The notes: generated from the letters alone by a model not told the origin. A DNA stretch of 64,000 nt from Pseudomonas syringae (GCF_000737245.1 NZ_JPQU01000036.1:1-64000); one strand, 5' to 3'. Shown: positions 25,719 to 35,417, counted from the first letter of the stretch. Numbers and translations: made by a program.

Positions 25719-26534
25719 TCATTGGCGACGTCGCTCAGCCATGTGCTCCAGATAATCCAATACCCTATCCAGCTCCGTATCCGAAAGTACCTGCTCGGGG
25801 ATCGCGGGCATTTTGCCCTGAGGCCAGCTGCGCAGGCTTTGAGGATCGCGGATGTATTGGCGCAAATAACCAGCGCTGAAGTATTCCGTTGGGCTGTGTG
25901 GCTCGTTCAGGTCCGGACCCAGCTGTGAGTCTCCTCCGCCGTTAAGGCGATGGCAGGCCAGACAGTTCTTTTGAAACAGCGTGAAACCCTGATTGACCGG
26001 ATCGTCGGCTGCCAGTTTTGAGTCGGGTTTCATGGCCGGGAAGCGTGCGCCAACCGGTGCCAGGACACTGATTTTGCTGATCGCATATGGCCATTCTTCA
26101 CGGTGGATATTGTCGATTTGAGGGTCGGTCCACACCAGATAAAACGGTCCGGCGCTGTGCAAGCCGTTGTTCACGGCTGGCCAAGGGTGATTGGGATCTT
26201 CGATGGCGAGCCAGGCTCTGGAACCTCTGGTTTGCAACAGCGGAGCCGCTGGCAGTTCAGCGGCAAACCCATCGGTGGCCACGGCCTGCACATGATCCTG
26301 CCCACTGACGCCCTCAAGCAACGCGGCAAGCGGAAGGGCGCGATAGGTCATGGTGTGCTTGTAAGCCACGTCGTTGCTGATTGTGAGAGTCTGGATTTGC
26401 GGATGGCTGAGCAGTTGGCTGGTTTCCCAGCTCCTGCCGCCACCTGACTGTTCGATCGTCAGGGTGGCTGCATGCAGGGGACCGGCCAACGCTGCTGTCA
26501 ATGCCAGCGAGGCCCAAGTCAAAATAGAACGCAA
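25719..26534 (-). CDS. Cytochrome c with sulfite-oxidase-like N-terminal domain
   Basis: This 271-residue exported protein has a signal peptide MRSILTWASLALTAALAGPLHA. Residues about 23-160 resemble a molybdopterin-free oxidoreductase/SUOX-type domain (GGGRSWETSQLL...YALPLAALLEGV...GPFYLVW). Residues 185-271 are cytochrome c, with heme motif CLACH at 191-195 and an axial Met in KMPAI (about 242). The TTG start at 26534 is directly after the upstream gene's stop, with GGAG nine bases before it. This start gives a perfect signal peptide, whereas an upstream reading (26603) has no signal. Confidence 0.8.
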   Translation of the reverse strand: MRSILTWASLALTAALAGPLHAATLTIEQSGGGRSWETSQLLSHPQIQTLTISNDVAYKHTMTYRALPLAALLEGVSGQDHVQAVATDGFAAELPAAPLLQTRGSRAWLAIEDPNHPWPAVNNGLHSAGPFYLVWTDPQIDNIHREEWPYAISKISVLAPVGARFPAMKPDSKLAADDPVNQGFTLFQKNCLACHRLNGGGDSQLGPDLNEPHSPTEYFSAGYLRQYIRDPQSLRSWPQGKMPAIPEQVLSDTELDRVLDYLEHMAERRRQ

Positions 26535-26538
26535 AAAG

Positions 26539-26910
26539 CTACTCCGCAGGATCGTCGGTAATGTCGTACAGGGCGTTGTGCAGTTCTTCGTAATTGCCAC
26601 CATTGATGACGCTGTAGTAGCCAGCCTTGTTCAGTTTGTCCTGAGCCTTGCTGGCTTTTTCGTCGCTGCTGCTAAACACGACAAACACCACGTTACGGTC
26701 GTTGAGCACCTGCTTGATCTGAGGCACCAGCCGTTGTTCTTCAATGCGCACTGCATTGAGTACAGTGCCTGCGTCGTAATCCGTCTGGTTGCGAACATCG
26801 ACGGCAAGCTTTCCTTCCTTCAGGGCCGCGACCGCCACCGCCTGCTCGACGTCGCCTGCCGCTGCCGAGCCGCAGATCATCATCAATATCAGTGCTGACC
26901 ACTTGCTCAT
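26539..26910 (-). CDS. Exported rhodanese-like protein without catalytic Cys
   Basis: This 123-residue protein has a signal peptide (cleavage after about residue 18, SAAAG). The mature part has the rhodanese pattern VDVRNQTDYDAGTVLNAVRI, but the active-site loop is FSSSDEKASKA, with Ser in place of the catalytic Cys. It is likely a pseudo-sulfurtransferase. GGGAGGT precedes the ATG at 26910. It is translationally linked to the cytochrome c (stop and next TTG four bases apart). Confidence 0.8.
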   Translation of the reverse strand: MSKWSALILMMICGSAAAGDVEQAVAVAALKEGKLAVDVRNQTDYDAGTVLNAVRIEEQRLVPQIKQVLNDRNVVFVVFSSSDEKASKAQDKLNKAGYYSVINGGNYEELHNALYDITDDPAE

Positions 26911-27008
26911 ACCTGCACCTCCCTCATGCACGAGTACAGAGATTGGCATAGATGGGAGCTGCCCGGAAGCGCAGCGGAGCCAGCAGGCTTCGTAGGATAA
27001 GTCGGCGA

Positions 27009-27104
27009 TCAGCCGAACAACCTGGTCAGATTTGGCAAAATCAGTAACAGAGTCGTGGCGAACACAATAAGTCCGGCCTGACGTACTTTCGAACGTTTGA
27101 ACAT
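27009..27104 (-). CDS. 31-residue membrane miniprotein
   Basis: The product begins MFKRSKVRQAGLIVFATTL and has one hydrophobic helix, ending TRLFG. The basic N-terminus followed by one helix fits a small inner membrane protein. It lies 99 bases downstream of the rhodanese start region on the same strand, so it is transcribed before the rhodanese gene. The ribosome site (AAGGCAG) is modest. Confidence 0.5.
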   Translation of the reverse strand: MFKRSKVRQAGLIVFATTLLLILPNLTRLFG

Positions 27105-27557
27105 GGCGGTCTGCCTTTTTTTGTTATTCCTGAGCGACAAAAGCTCACCGAATTCATCGTGAATGTCGGGCAGCTGGCAAAGGTGATTCTCTGAGCAAAA
27201 GTGACCCGGCAAAGCCTGCCGGTTGTCCGCGCGTTGCAAGTAGTTATTATCGCGCCGCTAATGCTACAGACTTAACCTTAGAGTCCACGTGCCCTGCTAT
27301 TTAGACCTCTTTCGTATTAGAGCCTAGTTTTAAGGCATAACCGGTTCTAAGTGAGCAGGTTCGGTCGCTGACATTCCCCTGCTAGACGCCTTTAGCCACC
27401 GCGGACCGTTGAGGAGGGTTGGGCGCCGTTCGTCCGGGTCGGATTTTTCCTACAGTTGGGGTTGGCCTTGAAGCTGGGTTGAAAATTGAATCCCGTCGGG
27501 ATGCAGCTAAGGTGTTAGCACGCATCACCCGAGAACAATAAGGATTCAGGGGACTTC
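27105..27557. other. Gene-free spacer upstream of the thiolase operon
   Basis: It contains a short palindrome ATCCCGTCGGGAT at about 27491-27503, 55 bases upstream of the thiolase start and a possible operator. Nothing else is seen. Confidence 0.5.
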
Positions 27558-28763
27558 ATGACCGAAGCTTTGATTTTCGACGCGGTACGCACCCCACGCG
27601 GCAGAGGCAAGCCCGATGGTGCGCTGTACAGCATCAAACCGGTGAACCTGATGGCCGGTTTGTTGAGCGCATTGCAGGCGCGTAACCGGCTGGATACGAC
27701 GCAGGTCGACGATATCGTCCTGGGTTGCGTGACGCCGGTAGCTGATCAGGGCGCAGATATAGCCAAGACTGCCGCTCTGGTGGCGGACTGGGATGTCAGC
27801 GTTGCGGGTGTGCAGATCAATCGGTTTTGCGCGTCAGGTCTGGAGGCCGTGAATCTTGGGGCCATGAAGATTCGATCGGGTTTTGAAGAGTTGGTCGTGG
27901 TGGGCGGGGTGGAATCCATGTCCCGAGTGCCCATGGGCAGCGATGGCGGAGCCTGGGTGCTGGATCCGCAGACCAATCTGCATTGCCATTTCACCCCGCA
28001 GGGTATCGGGGCCGATTTGATCGCGACACTGGAGGGCTTCACACGGCAGGATGTGGACGCCTATGCCCTGGCATCACAGCTCAAGGCGGCAAGAGCCCGG
28101 CAAGACGGTTCATTCAAAAAGTCCCTGATCCCCGTGCGTGACCAGAACGGCTTGCTGCTGTTGGATCACGATGAGTTCATCCGCGCGGACTCGACGCTGG
28201 ACGGGCTGAGTAAACTCAAGCCGAGTTTCGAATCGATTGGTCAGATGGGTTTCGATGCCACGGCATTGCGTGTCTACAGTCATGTCGAGCGCATCCACCA
28301 CGTGCATACACCGGGCAACAGTTCCGGCATCGTCGACGGGGCCGCCGCCATGCTGATCGGTTCGGAGTCCAAGGGCAGAGCCTTGGGTTTGCGAGCGCGG
28401 GGCCGGATCGTCGCCACAGCCGTAACCGGTACTGACCCGACCATCATGCTGACCGGTCCGGCCCCGGCGACGCGCAAGGCACTGATCAAGGCGGGTCTCA
28501 AGATAGACGACATCGACCTGTTTGAGGTCAATGAAGCCTTTGCTTCCGTGGTGCTCAAATTCATCAAGGATCTGCAAGTGGACCCTGGCAGGGTCAACGT
28601 CAACGGCGGTTCCATCGCCATGGGCCATCCGCTGGGTGCTACTGGCTGCATGATCCTCGGCACATTGCTTGATGAACTGGAAGCGCGCCAGTTGCGCTTC
28701 GGCCTGGCGACGCTATGTGTCGGCGGTGGTATGGGGATCGCCACCATCATCGAGCGTTGCTGA
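27558..28763 (+). CDS. Acetyl-CoA acyltransferase (thiolase), FadI-like
   Basis: This 401-residue thiolase has acyl-accepting Cys91 ([10 protein letters not shown]), the NEAFA motif, His357 ([15 protein letters not shown]) and Cys387 (CVGGGMG). It cleaves 3-ketoacyl-CoA to acetyl-CoA in beta-oxidation. The pairing with a FadJ-type multifunctional protein 29 bases downstream marks it as the beta subunit of an alternative beta-oxidation complex. The ribosome site is CAGGGGACTTC. Confidence 0.9.
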   Translation: MTEALIFDAVRTPRGRGKPDGALYSIKPVNLMAGLLSALQARNRLDTTQVDDIVLGCVTPVADQGADIAKTAALVADWDVSVAGVQINRFCASGLEAVNLGAMKIRSGFEELVVVGGVESMSRVPMGSDGGAWVLDPQTNLHCHFTPQGIGADLIATLEGFTRQDVDAYALASQLKAARARQDGSFKKSLIPVRDQNGLLLLDHDEFIRADSTLDGLSKLKPSFESIGQMGFDATALRVYSHVERIHHVHTPGNSSGIVDGAAAMLIGSESKGRALGLRARGRIVATAVTGTDPTIMLTGPAPATRKALIKAGLKIDDIDLFEVNEAFASVVLKFIKDLQVDPGRVNVNGGSIAMGHPLGATGCMILGTLLDELEARQLRFGLATLCVGGGMGIATIIERC

Positions 28764-28792
28764 GCCCACTCTCCGATTGCAGAGACTATTTC

Positions 28793-30937
28793 ATGACCGA
28801 TGCTATCAAGTATGAAAAGGGTCAGGACAACATCGTGGTCCTGACTATCGATATGCCAGGGCACAGCGCCAATATCATGAACGCGAGCTGGCGCCAGGCG
28901 ATGAGCGCAACCCTTGTCAGATTGACGGAAGACAAAGACTCGATTGCCGGGGTGATCCTCACTTCGGGTAAAAAAACCTTTTTTGCCGGGGGGGATCTCA
29001 ACGAATTGATTCAGGTGGGCAAGGACCGGGCCCAGTGGTTTCAGGCAATGATCCAGAGTCTCAAGCAACAGTTGCGTGGTCTGGAGACCCTCGGCAAACC
29101 GGTGGTGGCTGCAATCAATGGTTCAGCCCTGGGTGGCGGTTTCGAAATCTGTCTGGCCTGTCATCACCGGATTTCGCTGGATATTCCCGGCATGCAAATT
29201 GGCTTGCCGGAAGTGACACTGGGCTTGCTCCCGGGGGGCGGCGGGATTGTGCGAATGGTCCGCATGTTGGGGCTGGAGCGCGCGCTGCCGCATCTGCTGG
29301 AAGGTAAAGGCCTCACAGCCCGGGATGCGCTGGCAGCCGGGCTGATTGACGACATTGCCAATGATCGGGACGAGATGCTGCATCGGGCACGGGCCTGGAT
29401 TACTGCCCATCCGGTGATCATCCAACCATGGGACAGGCCGGGTTATCAGATCCCCGGTGGAACGCCTGCCCATCCCAAAGTGGCGCAGATGCTCGCCATC
29501 GCACCGTCCATTCTGCGCAGCAAGACTCAGGGGTGTTTCCCGGCACCGGAGAAAATCTTGTGCGCAGCCGTCGAAGGCGCGCAGGTGGATTTCGAGACTG
29601 CACAGTTGATCGAGACCCGCTATTTCACTGAGCTGGTCACCGGTCAGGTGGCGAAGAACATGATTGGCACCTTCTGGTTTCAGCTCAATGAAATCAAACA
29701 GGGCAGCTCGCGTCCCAAGCATTTCCCAGTCGTGCCGACCCGCAAGCTCGGCGTACTGGGAGCGGGCATGATGGGCGCGGGGATTGCTTACGTCAGCGCC
29801 TGTGCGGGCATAAGCGTCGTACTGAAAGATCTCAATCTGGCAACGGCGCAAAAGGGCCGTGAGCACTCTGCCCGGTTACTGGCCCGGCAGGTTGCCAGCG
29901 GCAGGATCAGCGCTGAGCAAAGTGAAGTTATTCTGGCGCGGATTCACAGCACGGGCCGTGACTCCGATCTGCAGGGCTGTGATCTGATCATCGAGGCGGT
30001 GTTCGAGGATCGTGAGCTCAAAGCCAGAGTCAGTGCGGCAGCGGAGCGATTGGCGCTGAAAAATGCTTTGATTGCGTCCAACACCTCGACACTGCCCATC
30101 ACCGGCCTGGCGTCGTCGATTCCCGACCCGCAACGCTTCATCGGGCTGCATTTTTTCAGCCCCGTGGAGAAGATGCAGTTGGTGGAAATCATCAAGGGTG
30201 CGCAGACCAGTGACGCCACACTGGCCCGTGCTTTTGACTTCGTACAGCAGATCAAAAAAATCCCGATTGTGGTCAGTGACAGTCGTGGCTTCTTCACTTC
30301 ACGGGTATTCGCGACCTTCACCAACGAAGGCATTGCCATGCTCGGCGAAGGAGTTCCCGCGCCCATGATCGAAACCGAAGCGCGCAAGGCGGGCATGCCT
30401 GTGGGACCGTTGGCGGTGTCTGATGAAGTGTCGTTGAGTCTGATGAGCCACATCCGCGGCCAGGCCGTCAGAGACCTTGTCGCTGAGGGCAAACCTGCGC
30501 TGCAGCATCCAGCGACAGCATTGATTGATCTGATGGTCGACGAGTTCAAACGCTTCGGCAAGGCCTCGGGTGCCGGCTTCTACGATTATCCGCAAGGCGC
30601 GCCCAAGCATCTTTGGCCGGAACTCAAAAAGCACTTTGAAAAGCCTGACCGGCACATCCCGGCGCAGGACGTCCGTGATCGCCTGCTGTTCGTTCAGGCG
30701 ATTGAAACCGTGCGCTGCCTGGAGGAGGGGGTATTGCACTCCGTAGCCGACGCCAATATCGGCTCGATCTTCGGCATCGGCTTCGCAGGCTGGACGGGTG
30801 GAGCGCTACAGTTCATCAATCAATACGGCCTGGCAGGCTTCATCGCCCGGGCGCGGTATCTGGCTGAACATTACGGCGACCGTTTCCAGCCGCCGTCGCT
30901 GTTGCTGCATAAGGCGCTCAAGGGGCAAGCATTCTAA
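28793..30937 (+). CDS. 3-hydroxyacyl-CoA dehydrogenase / enoyl-CoA hydratase, FadJ-like
   Basis: This 714-residue multifunctional protein has an N-terminal crotonase domain, about 1-190 (GGGFEICLACH and GLPEVTLGLLPGGGG carry the two Glu). It is followed by a linker and a Rossmann domain (LGVLGAGMMGAGIAY, about residue 320), then a C-terminal dehydrogenase domain (IGLHFFSPVEKMQLVEII). It does the hydration and NAD-dependent oxidation steps of beta-oxidation. The start at 28793 follows the thiolase stop by 29 bases. Confidence 0.9.
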   Translation: MTDAIKYEKGQDNIVVLTIDMPGHSANIMNASWRQAMSATLVRLTEDKDSIAGVILTSGKKTFFAGGDLNELIQVGKDRAQWFQAMIQSLKQQLRGLETLGKPVVAAINGSALGGGFEICLACHHRISLDIPGMQIGLPEVTLGLLPGGGGIVRMVRMLGLERALPHLLEGKGLTARDALAAGLIDDIANDRDEMLHRARAWITAHPVIIQPWDRPGYQIPGGTPAHPKVAQMLAIAPSILRSKTQGCFPAPEKILCAAVEGAQVDFETAQLIETRYFTELVTGQVAKNMIGTFWFQLNEIKQGSSRPKHFPVVPTRKLGVLGAGMMGAGIAYVSACAGISVVLKDLNLATAQKGREHSARLLARQVASGRISAEQSEVILARIHSTGRDSDLQGCDLIIEAVFEDRELKARVSAAAERLALKNALIASNTSTLPITGLASSIPDPQRFIGLHFFSPVEKMQLVEIIKGAQTSDATLARAFDFVQQIKKIPIVVSDSRGFFTSRVFATFTNEGIAMLGEGVPAPMIETEARKAGMPVGPLAVSDEVSLSLMSHIRGQAVRDLVAEGKPALQHPATALIDLMVDEFKRFGKASGAGFYDYPQGAPKHLWPELKKHFEKPDRHIPAQDVRDRLLFVQAIETVRCLEEGVLHSVADANIGSIFGIGFAGWTGGALQFINQYGLAGFIARARYLAEHYGDRFQPPSLLLHKALKGQAF

Positions 30938-31065
30938 TCCGCAACCGGTTCAGCGCCAGTTAAGGCAATCGTGAGCAAACCCGCAAATGGCCCCTTGCCT
31001 TGAAGTGTCGGTTCAGGGCAGGCTTGATCGGAGCACTATCGCCTTTACCGCTTCAGGTACTTTTT

Positions 31066-31785
31066 ATGCCGCTACGCATCTGCATTCTGGAAACCGACAT
31101 CCTGCGCCCGGAACTGGTCGATCAATATCAGGGATACGGGCGAATGTTCGAGCGGCTCTTCGCGCGCCAGCCCATCGCCGCAGAGTTTGTGGTCTACAAC
31201 GTGATGCAAGGTGTTTACCCGCCGGAAGGCGAGCGCTTCGATGCTTATCTGGTGACCGGCAGCAAGGCAGATTCGTTTGGTACCGATCCCTGGATCGAAA
31301 CCCTGAAAGTCTACTTGTTGGAGCTGTATCAGCGTGGGGACAAGTTGTTGGGTATCTGCTTTGGCCACCAGTTGCTGGCGTTGTTGCTGGGCGGTAAAAG
31401 CGAGCGCGCCACCAAGGGTTGGGGCGTTGGTATCCATCACTACAATCTGGCGCCCGCGACACCCTGGATGAGTCCGGCCATGGAAATACTGACCTTGTTG
31501 ATCAGCCACCAGGACCAGGTCACGGCGTTACCCGAAAACGCCACAGTGATCGCTTCCAGCGACTTCTGCCCGTTCGCGGCTTATCACATCAACGATCAGG
31601 TGCTGTGCTTCCAGGGCCACCCGGAATTCATACATGACTACTCTCGGACCTTGCTCGACATTCGCCAGCAATGCCTTGGTGAGCAGGTCTACCTAAGCGG
31701 CGTCGCCAGCCTGGACCACGACCATCACGGCCTGACCGTGGCGGAGTGGATGATGCGGTTTGTGGCTCATAAGGCAGCGGTTTAG
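31066..31785 (+). CDS. Class I glutamine amidotransferase-like protein
   Basis: This 239-residue protein is a GATase class I fold, GMP-synthase-like glutaminase domain. Cys98 (GICFGHQLLA) is the nucleophile, with the His-Glu pair in FQGHPEF. Stand-alone domains of this kind often act on gamma-glutamyl amines. The start at 31066 was chosen for the MPLRICILETD beginning; a weak AGGT precedes it. Confidence 0.8.
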   Translation: MPLRICILETDILRPELVDQYQGYGRMFERLFARQPIAAEFVVYNVMQGVYPPEGERFDAYLVTGSKADSFGTDPWIETLKVYLLELYQRGDKLLGICFGHQLLALLLGGKSERATKGWGVGIHHYNLAPATPWMSPAMEILTLLISHQDQVTALPENATVIASSDFCPFAAYHINDQVLCFQGHPEFIHDYSRTLLDIRQQCLGEQVYLSGVASLDHDHHGLTVAEWMMRFVAHKAAV

Positions 31786-31860
31786 CGGCAAGCTGCAAGC
31801 TGCAAGTGAAAAGCGGACCAGCGTCTTCTTGCCGCTTGAAGCTTGCCGCTTGCCGCTGCT
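31786..31860. repeat. Short repeat cluster (AAGCTGCAAG / CTTGCCGCT)
   Basis: Short direct and inverted words of AAGCTGCAAGCTGCAAG, CCGCTTGAAGCTTGCCGCT and related sequence fill the spacer between the GATase and CorA genes. This is another class of Pseudomonas intergenic repeat. Confidence 0.6.
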
Positions 31861-32832
31861 TCAAAGCCATCCCGACCGCTTGAAGCTGGCAAACAACGCG
31901 CTGCACCCGCCGACAATCACCCCCAGCACCACATAATATCCGTAGTGCCAGGTCAGCTCAGGCATGTTCTCGAAATTCATGCCATAGATGCCCGCAATGG
32001 CCGTCGGGAAGGCGAGGATGGCCGCCCAAGCGGCAAATTTGCGCTGCACGATGCTTTGTCGCGAGGACTCCAGCAGCAACCCGATTTCAATGGTCTGGCT
32101 GGCGATGTCCCGAAGGTTGCCGAGGTCTTCCATCTGCCGTTTGACATGGATTTCCACATCGCGAAAGTACGGCCGCATGTTTTTGTCGATGAAGGGGAAG
32201 TTGAGCTTCTGCAGCTCTTCGCCGACCTCAACCATGGGCGCTACGTAACGCCATAAGCGCAGCAGATCCCTGCGCAGGCTGTGGATACGCTGGATATCGG
32301 TTTCTTTAAGCGCGCCGGTGAGCACGCTGTGTTCCAGCTCTTCAAGTTCGCAATGAATGGCTTCGGTCACCGGCTGATAGTTTTCCGTGACGAAATCCAG
32401 CAGGGCATACAGCACGAAGTCCTCGCCATGTTCCAGCAGCAGCGGGCGCGCCTCGCAACGTTGGCGAACCAGTCCGTAGGACTTGGAGTGGCCATTGCGC
32501 GAAGTAATGATGTAGCCCTTGCCGGCGAAGATATGGGTCTCGATGAACTCCAGCTTGCCGTTCTCCCTCACCGGCGCATAGGTGACGATAAACAAGGCGT
32601 CGCCGAAGGTCTCCAGCTTGGGGCGGCTGTGGACTTCCAGCGCATCCTCGAGCGCCAGCTCATGCAGGTTGAATTGCTCCTTCAAGCTGGCCAGTTCGCT
32701 GGCGCTGGGTTGTTCCAGGCCGATCCACACAAAATGGCCTGGCTTGGCGGCCCAGGCGGCGCCTTCTTCGAGGCTGATATTGGTTATTTTTTTTCCTGCG
32801 CTATAAACCGCAGCGGCGACGACTCGGCCCAT
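31861..32832 (-). CDS. CorA-family divalent cation channel
   Basis: This 323-residue protein has a long soluble N-terminal region and two C-terminal membrane helices. The signature YGMNFENMPEL sits at the end of TM1 and forms the selectivity loop of CorA channels. It mediates Mg2+ or Co2+ uptake. The start at 32832 is preferred over upstream in-frame ATGs; the ribosome site is modest. Confidence 0.9.
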   Translation of the reverse strand: MGRVVAAAVYSAGKKITNISLEEGAAWAAKPGHFVWIGLEQPSASELASLKEQFNLHELALEDALEVHSRPKLETFGDALFIVTYAPVRENGKLEFIETHIFAGKGYIITSRNGHSKSYGLVRQRCEARPLLLEHGEDFVLYALLDFVTENYQPVTEAIHCELEELEHSVLTGALKETDIQRIHSLRRDLLRLWRYVAPMVEVGEELQKLNFPFIDKNMRPYFRDVEIHVKRQMEDLGNLRDIASQTIEIGLLLESSRQSIVQRKFAAWAAILAFPTAIAGIYGMNFENMPELTWHYGYYVVLGVIVGGCSALFASFKRSGWL

Positions 32833-32956
32833 GATGACTTCACTTCTTATGATTGCATTCGCCCGAATGTCGGGCTTTTTGTTCAGAGTCGGTAACTCGC
32901 CGCGAGTTCGCAAGGTAACAGCCCGTGATGGCGGGCTGTGCGACCCTTGGCAGGGA

Positions 32957-33649
32957 TCAGCTCAGGGCGTGATTCTGGTCCGCTTCGATCGCAGCGTCGA
33001 GGGTCTCGAGCAAGGTTTTACGGACTTTCAGTTTGGTGTGCTTATGCGCGCTCATGTTGATCTTCTTCAACTGTAACGCTACATCGCGGGCGGCCTGAGG
33101 CAGTTCTTCAGCGCTGACCAGTTTGTCGAGGAAGCCAGCATCCACTGCACCTTTGGGGTCGAACATTTCCCCATTGATGACCGAGCGATGAAACGCCGAT
33201 TTGCGCAGCCGATCACGTGCCAGCTCAATACCCACATGGTGCATGGTCATGCCGATCTGCACCTCGTTCAGGCCAATGCTGAACGGGCCTTCGACACCGA
33301 TCCGGTAGTCGGCGGACAGCAATAGAAAAGCGCCCTTGGCGACGGCGTGCCCAGGGCAGGCGATGACGATAGGGAAGGGGTGAGCGAGCAGGCGCCGAGC
33401 CAGAGTCGACCCTTCCTTGACCAGACTGATGGCCGCCTCGGCACTGGATGTCATGACTTTAAGGTCGTAGCCGCCTGATAGAATGCCGGGCTGCCCAGTG
33501 ATAATCACCACCGCACGATCTTTTTCAGCTTGATCCAGCGCACTGTTGAACGCCGCCACCACCGCAGGTGAAATCGCATTGACCTTGCCGTTGCTCAAGG
33601 TCAGGGTGGCGATGCCATCCTCCAGTTGGTAAGAGATCAGATCACTCAT
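32957..33649 (-). CDS. Crotonase-family protein, degenerate active site
   Basis: This 230-residue protein is of the enoyl-CoA hydratase/isomerase fold (GILSGGYDLKVMTS and GPFSIGLNEVQIGM). The first catalytic Glu, usually in GGGxELALACD, is replaced (AKGAFLLLSADYRI); the second Glu (NEVQIG) is kept. It may be an isomerase or other CoA-utilising crotonase, or inactive. It is probably monocistronic. Confidence 0.85.
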   Translation of the reverse strand: MSDLISYQLEDGIATLTLSNGKVNAISPAVVAAFNSALDQAEKDRAVVIITGQPGILSGGYDLKVMTSSAEAAISLVKEGSTLARRLLAHPFPIVIACPGHAVAKGAFLLLSADYRIGVEGPFSIGLNEVQIGMTMHHVGIELARDRLRKSAFHRSVINGEMFDPKGAVDAGFLDKLVSAEELPQAARDVALQLKKINMSAHKHTKLKVRKTLLETLDAAIEADQNHALS

Positions 33650-33760
33650 GGCAAGTTTCCTTGTTATTGAAGTGAGCAGACGTTACTCACCCCTAACAAA
33701 GAGGTAAAGCGATGACTACCGAGTCAGATAATCTCTGTGGTCAAACCGGCTCTGCGCTGG

Positions 33761-34423
33761 TTATTGAATGGGTGATCGGCCACTGAACAGCGCGACTTTG
33801 CCCCGAACCTCTATGTGAACGTCGGCGAAGTGCAAGGCAAGGGCACTGCGCAACCCTTCAACCGTATCGCTGCGGTTACCGAAAATGCCCTTCTTGTTGT
33901 AGATCGCCATCAATTTGCGCCCGAAACCGTTATGAGCGACGGCGTCGCCAAGAATCGTCGCGCCGAACAAGACGCCGTTTGGCTTGAGGCAAGGTTTTAG
34001 ATTGGCAAACACCGTGGCTTTGTCGGTCATGGTGCCCGGCAGACAATGCAGCAGATAGAACAGCGAGATGGAGTCGTAACGCCCGACCTGCTTTGCTCCT
34101 AACGGTAAAAACACATCATGCTGCAGGGTTTGGGTGTCCTTGCGGCCGAGCCGCTGGCTGGCGGCTTGCAGGCTACTAGTGTTGAGGTCCAGCAGCGTCA
34201 CCTGGGTTGTGTCGGGCAGGTTGGCATTCGCCAGGTAGTAACCGGTGCCTACGCCTACATCTAGATGGTGCCGGCCTACCTGTCGGTCGAAAAAAGGTTG
34301 TAACACTTCCCGGGTTGGGCACTGCCAGGCAAATCGATTTGAAATGCCCAGCACCCAGGTGTCATAAAGCTTCAAGGTCAGGGGTGAGTAGACTGCAGCT
34401 CCAGCTTCTGACGAGGCATTCAT
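33761..34423 (-). CDS. Class I SAM-dependent methyltransferase
   Basis: This 220-residue protein has the SAM-binding glycine motif LDVGVGTGYYL at about 54-64, the acidic residue after it (LLDLNTSS), and a late LKPNGVLFGATIL segment. The substrate is unknown. It is adjacent to a small protein gene on the same strand (9 bases apart). Confidence 0.85.
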   Translation of the reverse strand: MNASSEAGAAVYSPLTLKLYDTWVLGISNRFAWQCPTREVLQPFFDRQVGRHHLDVGVGTGYYLANANLPDTTQVTLLDLNTSSLQAASQRLGRKDTQTLQHDVFLPLGAKQVGRYDSISLFYLLHCLPGTMTDKATVFANLKPCLKPNGVLFGATILGDAVAHNGFGRKLMAIYNKKGIFGNRSDTVEGLRSALALHFADVHIEVRGKVALFSGRSPIQ

Positions 34424-34431
34424 GACGAGTC

Positions 34432-34725
34432 TTACTCCTCTATTTCATTCAGCTCGCAGTATTCGGCCCAGTCCATCCCCAATGTCTCGGCGACTTGCTG
34501 ATGAGCTTCCAGGCGCATGGCCTTGAGTTGCTCCGGCGTTTCGGCAATTAACTCCAGAGCCAGCTCCCAGGGCTCAATGCCCTGATCTTCGGCCTCGTCT
34601 TCGAATGCCCACTTGGTCTGATCCAGTTGCTCCTTGGCGCTCAGATCCTTGATCTCTTCGCGCAACCCCGGGTTGGTCTCCAGGTATTTGGCCAGGGCAA
34701 CATCGTTCCATTCGAGCAGGTTCAT
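34432..34725 (-). CDS. Small acidic DUF6388-type protein
   Basis: This is a 97-residue helical, acidic protein (MNLLEWNDVALAKYLETN...DWAEYCELNEIEE). The family name is my best recognition and not certain. GGAGAACCAC precedes the ATG at 34725. It is co-oriented with the methyltransferase and lies just upstream of it, likely in one transcript. Confidence 0.6.
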   Translation of the reverse strand: MNLLEWNDVALAKYLETNPGLREEIKDLSAKEQLDQTKWAFEDEAEDQGIEPWELALELIAETPEQLKAMRLEAHQQVAETLGMDWAEYCELNEIEE

Positions 34726-34882
34726 GTGGTTCTCCGGCAGTGTTGGAGCAAGGTGAATCATCTCTGCACCCGTGGGTAACAGGACAACAAGAGGCGCGAT
34801 TGTGCGTGATTGACGGGGGAGGTGCCAGTGCCGCTGCGTGCGTGTGGTTGTGAGACTTTTCTGATTTGTTTAGCGCGTCGGG

Positions 34883-35074
34883 CTATTCAGCCGCCAGAGC
34901 CATCCTCGAGGCCACCGCTGCATCCAGCAGCCTGTTTGCCTGCAAAGCCACGCTCGCTGACAGCTTTTCGTCGCCAGCCTCCTTGAGCATGACCACCAGA
35001 TCCAGCAGCTTGCCCACCTCGATCTCAATGCTGCGAACCGAGTCCGTAATCTGATATCGGGCCGAATGTGCCAT
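34883..35074 (-). CDS. Small helical hypothetical protein
   Basis: This 63-residue protein is largely helical (SVRSIEIEVGKLLDLVVMLKEAGDEKLSASVALQANRLLDA). GGAG precedes the ATG at 35074. No family is recognised. Confidence 0.6.
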   Translation of the reverse strand: MAHSARYQITDSVRSIEIEVGKLLDLVVMLKEAGDEKLSASVALQANRLLDAAVASRMALAAE

Positions 35075-35327
35075 CGTCTGCTTTCTCCGCCGCGTCAGCC
35101 GCGCCCAATATAGAACAATCGGCGAAGACGTAGAACGCCGACGACATCAAAATGACATAGCTACCTCAGAGCGCGCGGGGATCCGAACGTCCGCCACCAC
35201 TGGCCGGAGAACGGCAAGCCAGAGACTTTTGCTTAACCGCATGAAAATTCTGAAAAAAACCTTTGCGTTCGATAAAGCTTTGAACTACATTAGCGCGCCT
35301 CGACAGACCAACGGTGTGACGAGATAC

Positions 35328-35417
35328 GGTGAAGTGTCCGAGTGGCTTAAGGAGCACGCCTGGAAAGTGTGTATACAAGAAATTGTATCGAGAGTTCGAA
35401 TCTCTCCTTCACCGCCA
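35328..35417 (+). tRNA. tRNA-Ser (GGA anticodon)
   Basis: The 90-base gene folds as a class II tRNA: acceptor GGTGAAG pairs with CTTCACC at 35407-35413, followed by G and encoded CCA (to 35417). The anticodon GGA is at 35362-35364, with a long variable arm (GTATACAAGAAATTGTATC) and T arm GAGAG-TTCGAAT-CTCTC. A terminator follows. Its 3' end is repeated at 41436-41523, so it is the attachment site of an island. Confidence 0.93.
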
